Source: Paenibacillus typhae
GTDB lineage: Bacteria > Bacillota > Bacilli > Paenibacillales > Paenibacillaceae
Length of the DNA stretch: 51,785 nt
Reading direction: 5' to 3'
NCBI RefSeq assembly: GCF_900099765.1
Contig: NZ_FNDX01000012.1
Span: 88,660-140,444 of the forward strand
Positions within the stretch are counted from its first letter, which is position 1, and the number at the start of each line of letters is the position of its first letter. Under the pieces are notes generated by a model. That model saw only the letters and a program-made list of their open reading frames with translations. It was not told the DNA's origin and made no database searches. The translations under genes and the position numbers were made by a program. Shown here piece by piece: positions 44,925 to 51,785 of the stretch.

Positions 44925-46051
44925 TGAGTCAACACAATGAAACGGAGCGCCCGGTGAAATGCAGCGGCTGTGGTATTAAGCTGCAGACCGTGAATAAGGA
45001 GCTTCCGGGTTATATTCCGGAGTCTGCCTTTGAGCGGGAACCGGTCATTTGCCAGCGCTGTTTCCGGATTAAGAATTACAATGAAGCTTCTTCGGTATCT
45101 GTGGATCAGGATGAATTCCTGCACCTGCTGAGCGGAGTCGGTGAAAAGAATGCGCTTGTCATCCACATCGTGGACCTGTTTGATTTTGAAGGCAGCCTGA
45201 TTTCGGGGCTTCAGCGGTTTGTCGGCAATAACCCCGTCATCCTCGCCGTGAACAAATGCGATCTGCTGCCTAAGGTAACGAACTGGAACAAGCTGCGCAA
45301 CTGGATGCAGCAGCGCTGCAAGGAACACGGCCTGCGGACGGCAGAAATCGTCCTTGTCAGCGCCAAGCGCAATCAGGGCTTTGAGCGTCTGCTTGAGACG
45401 GTAAGTGAGCTTCGCGGACAACGTGATATCTACGTGGTCGGTGCAACCAATGTGGGCAAATCCACGCTGATCAACCGCCTGATCTCGGACTACAGTGATC
45501 TGGAGCAAGAGCTGACTACCTCACGTTATCCCGGCACGACGCTGGATATGGTCAAGATTCCGCTCGATGACGGCCACTATATTATTGATACACCGGGGAT
45601 TGTATATCCTTGGCGTTACAGTGAGCTGGTGGAGCGGCGTGACCTGGGCGCGGTAATGCCCGAGAATCCGCTCAAGCCTGCGGTATACCAGCTGAATGAA
45701 GGACAGACGCTGTTCTTCGGCGGCCTGGGACGGTTCGACTTCATCCAGGGACCGCGCCAATCCTTCACCTGCTATATCAGTACAACGCTGAAGATTCATC
45801 GCACGAAGCTGGAGCGGGCAGATTCGCTGTATCAGGATCACCGCGGAGAGCTGCTGACGCCTCCGGCGGCAGCGGATATGGACAAGCTGCCGCAGTGGCA
45901 GCGTCATGAATTCCGGATCGGCCGGGGCAGCCAAACTGACCTGTTCATCTCCGGGCTCGGCTGGATTAAAGTCAACGGGACGGAAGGCGCGGTAGTCGCT
46001 GTGCATGTTCCGCGCGGTGTGAAGGTGCTTACCCGCCCTTCATTGATTTAA
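44924..46051 (+). CDS. yqeH: Circularly permuted ribosome-assembly GTPase YqeH
   Basis: 375 residues. An N-terminal zinc finger has CSGC (13-16) and CQRC (43-46). The G motifs are in permuted order: G4 VNKCDLL near 108, G5 VSAKRN near 145, then G1 GATNVGKS near 173 and G3 DTPG near 221. The C-terminal domain binds nucleic acid. YqeH helps mature the 30S subunit. It overlaps yqeG by one base and precedes aroE by 32 bp. Confidence 0.95.
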   Translation: MSQHNETERPVKCSGCGIKLQTVNKELPGYIPESAFEREPVICQRCFRIKNYNEASSVSVDQDEFLHLLSGVGEKNALVIHIVDLFDFEGSLISGLQRFVGNNPVILAVNKCDLLPKVTNWNKLRNWMQQRCKEHGLRTAEIVLVSAKRNQGFERLLETVSELRGQRDIYVVGATNVGKSTLINRLISDYSDLEQELTTSRYPGTTLDMVKIPLDDGHYIIDTPGIVYPWRYSELVERRDLGAVMPENPLKPAVYQLNEGQTLFFGGLGRFDFIQGPRQSFTCYISTTLKIHRTKLERADSLYQDHRGELLTPPAAADMDKLPQWQRHEFRIGRGSQTDLFISGLGWIKVNGTEGAVVAVHVPRGVKVLTRPSLI

Positions 46052-46083
46052 GCGCATCAATCATTTTCAGGAGGGGCATGCCT

Positions 46084-46980
46084 ATGACCGGCTATATTAG
46101 AAATACGGACATGCTGCTAGGCGTCATGGGCGATCCGATCGCCCAGTCCAAATCGCCGCTGATGCATACAGCAGCGCTGAAGGCTCTCGGCATACCTGGT
46201 GCTTACGTACCGCTTCACATTGCCCCGGGACAGCTCGGCGAAGCGGTGCAGGCCATCCGCACGCTTGGCTTCCGCGGGGTCAATGTAACGATACCGCATA
46301 AAATTGCGGTGATGGACTATCTGGACAAGCTGGATGCCAGTGCAGTTGCCGGCGGTGCGGTTAACACGATAGTCAACGACAACGGAGTTCTCACCGGTTA
46401 TAATACCGATGGTATCGGCTACGTACGTTCGCTGAAGGCCGAGGCTGTCCCGGACTTGTCCGGTGCGCACATTCTGGTGCTGGGAGCAGGCGGAGCTGCC
46501 AGAGGGATCATCAGCGCCCTGCTGCAGGAGAATCCGGCTTCCGTCGTCATTGCGAACCGTACTGCGGACAAGGCTCAGGAGCTCGCAGCCTCATGGCAGG
46601 CTGCAGGCATTGTAACCGGGGCGGCTATGGAGAACATTGCCGGGATGATCCCAGATGCTGATATTGTGATCAATACCACTTCCGTAGGCATGTTCCCTTA
46701 TCCTAACGACACACCGGTCGCTTCCGGCCTGTTCCGTAAAGGCCAGGTGGTCAGCGACTTGATCTACAATCCGCTGCGTACCCGGCTGCTTGAGGAGGGC
46801 CTGCAGGCTGGCTGCACGATTCACGGCGGTCTGGGCATGTTCATTTATCAGGGCGCTTATGCCCTGGAGTATTGGACGGGAGAGGCTGCACCGGTGGATA
46901 TCATGCGGCAGACCCTCCTTGAGGCCTTCGGGGTCAGCGAGCCGGACATGAAAATGCTTAAACAGGGTAATAATATTTAA
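46084..46980 (+). CDS. aroE: Shikimate dehydrogenase
   Basis: 298 residues from the ATG at 46084, seven bases after GGAGGGG; the earlier ATG at 46078 is too close to that site. It shows GDPIAQSKSPLMH for shikimate binding, NVTIPHK with the catalytic Lys, AVNTIV, GYNTDGIGYVRS with the Asp, LGAGGAARG for NADP, and GMFIYQGAYALEYWTG near the end. It reduces 3-dehydroshikimate for aromatic amino acids. Its place inside the yqe operon is the usual one. Confidence 0.95.
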   Translation: MTGYIRNTDMLLGVMGDPIAQSKSPLMHTAALKALGIPGAYVPLHIAPGQLGEAVQAIRTLGFRGVNVTIPHKIAVMDYLDKLDASAVAGGAVNTIVNDNGVLTGYNTDGIGYVRSLKAEAVPDLSGAHILVLGAGGAARGIISALLQENPASVVIANRTADKAQELAASWQAAGIVTGAAMENIAGMIPDADIVINTTSVGMFPYPNDTPVASGLFRKGQVVSDLIYNPLRTRLLEEGLQAGCTIHGGLGMFIYQGAYALEYWTGEAAPVDIMRQTLLEAFGVSEPDMKMLKQGNNI

Positions 46981-47009
46981 TATTTGTTAATTAAGGGGTT
47001 TGTTCATTT

Positions 47010-47303
47010 ATGTTAACTGGTAAACAAAAACGTTATCTCCGTTCTTTGGCGCATCATCTCGATCCTGTGTTTCAGGTCGGTAAAGGCGGCGTTAACGACC
47101 ATCTGATCCGTCATGTCGAGGAAGCCATCGAAAAGCGCGAGCTGATGAAAATCAGCGTGCTGAACAACAATGCCGATGATCCGAAAGAGATCGGCGCTGC
47201 CCTCGCAGAGCAGTCCGGTTCAGAGCTTGTACAGGTGATCGGCAAAACGATCGTGCTGTATAAGGAATCTCGCGACAACAAAACGATCGAGCTGCCGCGC
47301 TAA
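47010..47303 (+). CDS. yhbY: YhbY-type CRM-domain RNA-binding protein
   Basis: 97 residues, called yqeI in Bacillus. The KQKRYLRSLAHHLDPVFQVGKGGVND block with the GKGG loop is the CRM domain, which binds 50S precursors. ATTAAGGGGTTTG precedes the ATG. It is 29 bp after aroE and 36 bp before nadD in the same operon. Confidence 0.94.
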   Translation: MLTGKQKRYLRSLAHHLDPVFQVGKGGVNDHLIRHVEEAIEKRELMKISVLNNNADDPKEIGAALAEQSGSELVQVIGKTIVLYKESRDNKTIELPR

Positions 47304-47339
47304 AGCTTTTTATCCGGATGATAAGAGGAGGTACACCTC

Positions 47340-47942
47340 TTGAAAGTGGGAATCATGGGAGGAACCTTTGATCCTCTTCACATAGGCCATATGCTGGCGG
47401 CGGAAGCCGCCAGGGATTCGTATTCGCTGGATGAGGTCTGGTTCATGCCCTCGCATATCCCCCCGCACAAGCACGAGGCCGGTGCCTCCGGTGCTGACCG
47501 TCTGGCTATGGTAAAGTGCGCAGTGGAGGGGAATGAAGCGTTCGGCATTCTCGACTGGGAAATTGTCCGCGGCGGCGTCTCTTATACTATTGAAACCGTA
47601 CGCAGTCTCAGGCAGGAATATCCGCAGCATGAGTTCTATTTCATTGTCGGAGCGGATATGGTTGAATACTTGCCTAAATGGCATGGAATCCGTGAGCTGG
47701 TCGAACTGCTGACCTTCATCGGTGTGGGACGTCCCGGAACACCGCTGGATCTCGCTGCGCTGCCGGATTTCATCTCCGGCAAGGTGCTGCTGGCGGACAT
47801 GCCGCAGGTGGATGTATCGTCAACGGCGCTCAGGTCAAGGGCGGCGAGCGGCCGCTCAATCCGCTATATGGTGCCTGAGCAGGTGTATGAATATGTGCAA
47901 AGGAGTGGATTGTATGGCTTACAGCCGCGAAGCGCTGATTGA
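47340..47942 (+). CDS. nadD: Nicotinate-nucleotide adenylyltransferase
   Basis: 200 residues from a TTG behind GAGGAGGTACACC. Nucleotidyltransferase motifs GGTFDPLHIGHM and SSTALRSR are clear, with FMPSHIPPHK and FIVGADMVEYLPKWH between. It makes NaAD from NaMN and ATP, an essential step in NAD synthesis. The 3' end overlaps yqeK by 29 bases, so translation may be coupled. Confidence 0.95.
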   Translation: MKVGIMGGTFDPLHIGHMLAAEAARDSYSLDEVWFMPSHIPPHKHEAGASGADRLAMVKCAVEGNEAFGILDWEIVRGGVSYTIETVRSLRQEYPQHEFYFIVGADMVEYLPKWHGIRELVELLTFIGVGRPGTPLDLAALPDFISGKVLLADMPQVDVSSTALRSRAASGRSIRYMVPEQVYEYVQRSGLYGLQPRSAD

Positions 47943-48492
47943 GGCCGTCTCCGCCCAGATGCCAGACAAGCGCTGGCAGCATACGCTGGGCGTAATGGAG
48001 ACCTCCATCAAGCTTGCCGAAATGTACGGAGCTGATCCGCAGCGGGCCGAAACGGCAGCTATTCTGCATGATGTGGCCAAATACTGGCCGGTTGAGCGTA
48101 TGAAGGACATCATTGTTCAGAACGGCCTTTCTGCTGAGCTGCTGCAGTATGACAAGCAGCTGTGGCATGCCGAGGTGGGGGCCTTTGTCGCCGAGCATGA
48201 GTATGAAATTACCGATCCCGGGATTTTGGGGGCGATCCGGTACCATACCTCAGGCCGCGAAGGGATGAGCCTGCTGGAGAAGGTGGTCTGCCTGGCGGAT
48301 TACATCGAGCCCGGCCGGGATTTCCCGGGTGTGGACGAGATCCGTAAGAAGTCCATGATGAGCCTTGAGGAAGGGCTGATTGCCGGCTTTGACTCGACCA
48401 TCAGCCTGCTGCTGCAGAAGCGCCGGGTCGTATTTCCGCTTACCGTGCTTGCACGTAACGATTTAGTAAGAATACTGGAGGAAAAAATATGA
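47914..48492 (+). CDS. yqeK: HD-domain Ap4A hydrolase-like protein YqeK
   Basis: 192 residues from the ATG at 47914, with AAGGAG nine bases before it inside nadD. HD metal ligands lie in WQHTLGVMETS, ILHDVAKY, WHAEVGAF and IRYHTSG, with CLADYIEPGRDF. YqeK proteins are symmetrical diadenosine tetraphosphatases. The stop overlaps the rsfS start by four bases. Confidence 0.94.
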   Translation: MAYSREALIEAVSAQMPDKRWQHTLGVMETSIKLAEMYGADPQRAETAAILHDVAKYWPVERMKDIIVQNGLSAELLQYDKQLWHAEVGAFVAEHEYEITDPGILGAIRYHTSGREGMSLLEKVVCLADYIEPGRDFPGVDEIRKKSMMSLEEGLIAGFDSTISLLLQKRRVVFPLTVLARNDLVRILEEKI

Positions 48493-48836
48493 GTGTACAA
48501 TCAAGCAAGCTGCTGGAGCTGGCCCTGAAAGCGGTCGAAGACAAGAAAGCGATGAACGTCGTTGCTCTGGATCTGCGCAGCGTATCGCCGATCAGTGATT
48601 ATTTCATCATCTGTCACGGTAACTCCGACACCCAGGTGCAGGCGATTGCTACTGAAGTTCGCAAAGTGGTTCACGAAGCCGGCGGTGTTATCCGCGGGAT
48701 CGAAGGCATGGATGCCGCCCGCTGGGTACTGATGGATCTCGGGGATGTTATCGTGCATGTCTTCCACCGTGACGAACGGGAGTATTACAATATCGAGCGT
48801 CTCTGGTCTGATGCCAAGGTTGTGGAGACGGTATGA
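48489..48836 (+). CDS. rsfS: Ribosome silencing factor
   Basis: 115 residues, the normal size. Typical blocks are VVALDLRSVSPISDYFIICHGNSDTQVQAIA and GMDAARWVLMDLGDVIVHVFHRDEREYYNIERLWSDA. RsfS binds L14 and blocks subunit joining when nutrients run low. It overlaps the genes on both sides by four bases. Confidence 0.96.
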   Translation: MSVQSSKLLELALKAVEDKKAMNVVALDLRSVSPISDYFIICHGNSDTQVQAIATEVRKVVHEAGGVIRGIEGMDAARWVLMDLGDVIVHVFHRDEREYYNIERLWSDAKVVETV

Positions 48837-49744
48837 GTCTGATTGCAGGAACGATAGTTACACTGGAAGTATTGCGTGAGGTTTCCCCATACGGTTACTT
48901 CCTGGGTGCAGGCGACCAGGATGTCATGCTGCATTATACAGAGCTTGTCGGCAGCAAGCCGAAGATCGGTGCCAAAGTAGAAGTGTTTATCTTCTTTGAT
49001 ACGGAGGACCGGCTTGCCGCTACTATGAAAAAGCCGTTTCTGACGCTTGGTGAGATGGCCCTGCTGGAAGTGGCTGATATTCATCCGCGCCTGGGCTGCT
49101 TCCTGGAGATGGGGCTTGGCCGCCAGCTGCTCTTGCCAATCGGCGAGCTGCCTGAGCTGATCGAGCTCCGCCCGCAGATTGGCGACAAGGTATTTGTGCT
49201 GATGGAGCACGACAAGCAGGGCCGTCTTCGTGCCAAGCTGGCCGGAGAGCAGGAGCTTGCTCCGCTGGCCTTTGCGGCACCGGAATCCTGGAAAGGCCAG
49301 ACGGTTACAGCAAGAGTATACAAGCCGCTGCAGATGGGCACGTTCGTGCTTGTAGACGGCGGAGTGCTCGGCTTTGGCGTAATCGGCATGGTTCATTCCT
49401 CCGAACGGAGCCGGCTGCTGCGTCTGGGTGAGCAGTTTGAAGCACGTGTCTCGCATATCCGTGAGGACGGCCGCGTTAATCTGGCGATGACCCAGCGCAA
49501 GGAGATCGGCCGGGATGTGGATTCTGCAGCCCTGCTGGAATTCCTGCACTCCCGCCCGGGCGGTGCAATGCCCTACTCGGATGCTACGCCTCCGGAGATC
49601 ATCAAACAGCGCTTCGGCATCAGCAAGTCCGCGTTCAAACGGGCGATGGGTAAGCTGATGAAGGAAGGCCTGATTACTCAAAAAGAGAACTGGACCTATC
49701 TGGCCAAGCCTGAAGAGAGCTCGCCGGAACAGAATCAGGAATAG
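48833..49744 (+). CDS. CvfB-like S1 RNA-binding protein
   Basis: 303 residues. Several S1-like beta-barrels lie in order, with a clear last one near 155-220 (VTARVYKPLQMGTFVLVDGG; FEARVSHIREDGRVNLAMTQRKE), then a winged-helix end (IIKQRFGISKSAFKRAMGKLMKEGLI). This is the CvfB/YitL layout, an RNA-binding regulator known in Staphylococcus and Streptococcus. It sits between rsfS and yqeM, where B. subtilis has no such gene, and overlaps rsfS by four bases. Confidence 0.9.
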   Translation: MSLIAGTIVTLEVLREVSPYGYFLGAGDQDVMLHYTELVGSKPKIGAKVEVFIFFDTEDRLAATMKKPFLTLGEMALLEVADIHPRLGCFLEMGLGRQLLLPIGELPELIELRPQIGDKVFVLMEHDKQGRLRAKLAGEQELAPLAFAAPESWKGQTVTARVYKPLQMGTFVLVDGGVLGFGVIGMVHSSERSRLLRLGEQFEARVSHIREDGRVNLAMTQRKEIGRDVDSAALLEFLHSRPGGAMPYSDATPPEIIKQRFGISKSAFKRAMGKLMKEGLITQKENWTYLAKPEESSPEQNQE

Positions 49745-49759
49745 AAAGCGGTGTGCGCA

Positions 49760-50527
49760 TTGTCTTCCTACGGGAAATTTGCATATGTATACGATGAACT
49801 GATGGCGGACATGCCGTATCCCGACTGGCTGGCTTTTGCGGAAGCGGCATGGGTCAAATACGGCAAGCCGCGGACGGTCGCTGAGCTCGGCTGCGGCACG
49901 GGAAGTATTACGATTCCGCTGGCTGCAGCAGGATATCACATGACCGGAATTGACCTTTCCTCTGACATGCTGTCGGTGGCCCAGCAGAAGATGGAGCGGC
50001 ATCCGCAGGGACGCCGTTTCCTGCGTGAAGGAAGCGTACGCTGGATCAGGCAGGACATGACGGAATGGGAGCTGCCGGAGCCGGTCGATTCCGTCATTTC
50101 CTTCTGTGACTGCCTGAATTATGTGCTGGAAGAAAAGGATATCCAGGCGGTGCTCGCCCGGACATACGCCGGCCTCAAGCCAGGAGGGACGTTCCTGTTC
50201 GATGTGCATCATCCGAATACGCTGGTCCGTTATGAGGAGGAACAGCCTTTTGTGCTGGATGAGCCTACGGTGTCCTACATCTGGACCTGCGAGCTGGATG
50301 TGCCGCGGCGGGAAATTGAACATCATCTGTCCATTTTCGCCCGGGAAGAGGGGAGCGGGCTGTACCGCCGGTTTGAAGAAAGTCATGTGCAGCGTGCCTA
50401 CGATCCGCAGTGGCTGACGGAGGAGCTCCGTAAGGCGGGATTCAGCGAGGTTCAGCTGTATGCCGATTTTGAATGGCTTCCGGCAGATGACAGCGCCCAG
50501 CGCCTGTTCTATGTAGCCGTAAAATAA
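49760..50527 (+). CDS. yqeM: YqeM class I SAM methyltransferase
   Basis: 255 residues from the TTG at 49760, which has AAAGCGG eight bases before it and matches the family start (YGKFAYVYDELMADMPYPDW); a GTG at 49751 is an alternative. SAM motif I is VAELGCGTGSITIPLA near 38-53, with DLSSDMLSVAQQK, the FCDCLNYVLEE region and GTFLFDVHH. The target of the methyl group is unknown. Last gene of the yqe operon, with a terminator after. Confidence 0.9.
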   Translation: MSSYGKFAYVYDELMADMPYPDWLAFAEAAWVKYGKPRTVAELGCGTGSITIPLAAAGYHMTGIDLSSDMLSVAQQKMERHPQGRRFLREGSVRWIRQDMTEWELPEPVDSVISFCDCLNYVLEEKDIQAVLARTYAGLKPGGTFLFDVHHPNTLVRYEEEQPFVLDEPTVSYIWTCELDVPRREIEHHLSIFAREEGSGLYRRFEESHVQRAYDPQWLTEELRKAGFSEVQLYADFEWLPADDSAQRLFYVAVK

Positions 50528-50541
50528 ATCTTATGTTTGAT

Positions 50542-50570
50542 AAGGTCCTCGCCTCCGGCAGGGCCTTTTT
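50542..50570 (+). terminator. Terminator after yqe operon
   Basis: AAGGTCCT pairs with AGGGCCTT through a CGCCTCCGGC loop region, followed by TTTTT. Confidence 0.85.
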
Positions 50571-50612
50571 GGTGCATGCATTTTCTGTGATTTGTGGTGC
50601 TTGATGAAAAGG

Positions 50613-50644
50613 GGCCAGCCCTGTACATGCTGTACAGGGCCGGC
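50613..50644 (-). terminator. Terminator of the leftward 52-residue gene
   Basis: GCC-AGCCCTGTACA pairs with TGTACAGGGC-CGGC around ATGC. On the minus strand it is followed by CCCCTTTTC, so it suits the 52-residue gene. Confidence 0.8.
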
Positions 50645-50657
50645 ATCTTCCAACCTT

Positions 50658-50816
50658 TTACCGGTGCTCAATCAAGTCGATGGCACCCAGAACGATGTGT
50701 GCCAGACCAAAGCCAAGTACGCCTGTTGCGGCCAGCTTATACTTGCTTCCCAGAAAAGCTGCGCCGGAAGCGGAAACTACGGTACCAAGAACGGTGGGGA
50801 TCAGACCTTCGCGCAT
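50658..50816 (-). CDS. Small hydrophobic protein, 52 residues
   Basis: The minus-strand frame starts at ATG 50816, nine bases after AAGGAG, and reads MREGLIPTVLGTVVSASGAA, followed by a KLAATGVLGFGLAHIVLGAI helix and DLIEHR. Two weak hydrophobic helices separated by a basic turn suggest a membrane peptide. I recall very similar short Paenibacillus proteins carried in databases under the unlikely name asparagine synthase; I give no function. It has its own ribosome site and terminator, so I take it as real although opposite larger spurious frames. Confidence 0.75.
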   Translation of the reverse strand: MREGLIPTVLGTVVSASGAAFLGSKYKLAATGVLGFGLAHIVLGAIDLIEHR

Positions 50817-51077
50817 TCGAAACACTCCTTCTCGGTGGTTTGGGAGACAGGTTTATTGTCCGCTCTTCGCAACCGGATTATGTATGGAAGGTGAGGAGAC
50901 TATCTTCTTCTGCGGATTTAAACCAATATTTTATTATTTTTGGATTGGCACAGCGGTTCTGTTCACAGAAATTTGGAGTAAAGAACCATCATTTTCGCAA
51001 ACATTTGCTATTAGAATGGTTTCGTTTTATTATTTGAATATATGGAAAAAAATTACTTGGGTGCGGAGGACTAAATT

Positions 51078-51434
51078 ATGAAACAAAGTGTGCTTAACAT
51101 CTTGTTATGTTTTGTGCTCATAGCAGCAGTAGTTACCATGCACGACGTATTTCCTGATTTCAGCTACAGGGTGCCTTTCACTCTACTGCTGGTGCTGGCC
51201 GTGTTATATATTTTTTCAAAAGCGGGAATCCGGAAGCCTGCATCGTATAAAGGGATTTCGTTGTTATTTTTGTCTTTATTCTTATTTACCTGTGTGTATC
51301 ATGCAGTTCTGTCAGCGGTAACGGGGGGCGGATTGTTTGATAACAGCTACTGGATTTTCTTGTGTGTGATCTACATTTTGGCCTGGCTGCGGGTGCGCTT
51401 CAGCTTCAAAGGAAGCAGTGGTACTGCATTATAA
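51078..51434 (+). CDS. Small membrane protein of unknown function
   Basis: 118 residues with four likely membrane helices: about 5-22, 30-47, 57-77 and 87-104, ending in a basic RVRFSFKG tail. GGAGG stands nine bases before the ATG. I recognise no family. The upstream 260 bp, AT-rich and without a gene, probably hold its promoter. It lies alone before the IS end. Confidence 0.7.
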   Translation: MKQSVLNILLCFVLIAAVVTMHDVFPDFSYRVPFTLLLVLAVLYIFSKAGIRKPASYKGISLLFLSLFLFTCVYHAVLSAVTGGGLFDNSYWIFLCVIYILAWLRVRFSFKGSSGTAL

Positions 51435-51456
51435 GCAGCTCATCTGCGGATGAGTT

Positions 51457-51785
51457 CAGATTGTCGAGAAACCCAGGTCTTTAAATGACATGGGTTTCTT
51501 TTGTATTTCAATAACGACCTGCAAACGGGAAAATGAAGGGATTAACCCCGTTTTTCCCGGCGATCCAGGTGGATCGCCATCTTCTTCATGTTCTGCACAG
51601 CTGCCGTCACCAGCGCTTGTTCCCTGACATTTGGTAGTCCGCGCAACCGGCAATAGCGAAACCCATGGAGCTCTTTAGCATCCGCGAAGCTTCGCTCAAT
51701 GGTTTCTTTTCGTTTGCGATACAACTGCTTGCCTGACTTGCTGAGCCGGTTGTTCCGGACCCAATCCTTGCTGTCCTCCCAGACA
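51457..51785 (-). mobile_element. End of an IS1182-like insertion sequence, cut by window edge
   Basis: A transposase end occupies 51542-51785 and the DNA to about 51460 has no other content. The AGAAACCCAGGT...ACATGGGTTTCT inverted repeat at 51466-51502 may be the element's own terminator. The exact terminal repeat cannot be set without the other end. Confidence 0.6.
51542..51785 (-). CDS. IS1182-family transposase, C-terminal part
   Basis: Eighty codons before the stop are visible; the frame continues open past the window edge (from [12 protein letters not shown]). The block [19 protein letters not shown] and [20 protein letters not shown] is the end of the DDE domain of IS1182 transposases, including the last acidic residue (E in [10 protein letters not shown]). 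Whether the whole element is intact cannot be seen. Confidence 0.88.
   Translation of the reverse strand, partial: VWEDSKDWVRNNRLSKSGKQLYRKRKETIERSFADAKELHGFRYCRLRGLPNVREQALVTAAVQNMKKMAIHLDRREKRG

Noticed and set aside
48785..50386. 533-codon minus-strand frame
   Set aside because: It spans the reverse of rsfS, cvfB and yqeM, all of which have strong family motifs.
50594..51037. 147-codon plus-strand frame
   Set aside because: It covers a hairpin terminator and a better-supported minus-strand gene, and has no family resemblance.
1..51785. CRISPR array, tRNA, rRNA or prophage
   Set aside because: The tandem repeats lack the short-repeat and unique-spacer layout of CRISPR, and I saw no tRNA cloverleaf, rRNA signature or phage structural genes.

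Overview
The window looks like chromosome of a Paenibacillus or close relative. The DNA is moderately GC-rich, ribosome binding sites are strong AGGAGG types with many TTG and GTG starts, a spoVA cluster marks an endospore former, the yqeG-yqeM operon has the Firmicutes order, and carbohydrate-use genes are dense. All family names come from motifs read in the translations; no database search was possible.

Positions 1-17600 are a carbohydrate region. A phosphoesterase-like gene is followed by a secreted GH5 glycanase, two LplB/YtcP-type permeases, a solute-binding lipoprotein, a membrane sensor of the AraC class, a GH94 phosphorylase and a GH2 beta-glucuronidase with the N-x-K uronate motif. 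Together these read as one locus: outside cleavage of a beta-glycan, import of oligosaccharides, then phosphorolysis and glucuronidase action inside. Convergent to it is a second sugar ABC operon (two permeases plus binding protein). Neither importer has its own ATPase gene. A VOC protein and a short-chain dehydrogenase follow.

Positions 17640-26080 hold decayed remnants (a receiver domain and a SetB-like MFS transporter), a large GH3 enzyme with a CBM6-like tail behind two cre boxes, a DUF5680 protein, a His/Gly-rich membrane peptide, and an AraC regulator divergent from a second GH3 gene with a clear direct-repeat operator between them.

Positions 26080-34400 hold a guanidine-I riboswitch controlling a paired SMR exporter, an aldo/keto reductase, and a mannitol operon (mtlA-mtlR-mtlF-mtlD) with a cre site. 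Positions 34400-39600 carry an M42 aminopeptidase, a small Arg-rich tail-anchored protein, spoVAC-spoVAD-spoVAE and a chemoreceptor. Positions 39700-44220 are a MoxR / DUF58 / transglutaminase operon. Positions 44250-50530 are the yqe operon (yqeG, yqeH, aroE, yhbY, nadD, yqeK, rsfS, cvfB, yqeM), with a cvfB-like gene inserted. The right edge has a 52-residue gene, a small membrane protein and the end of an IS1182-like transposase.

The least explained structure is in the intergenic DNA: several unrelated families of hairpin-bearing repeats, three of them with unit lengths near 51-52 bp. I saw no tRNA, rRNA, CRISPR array or prophage.
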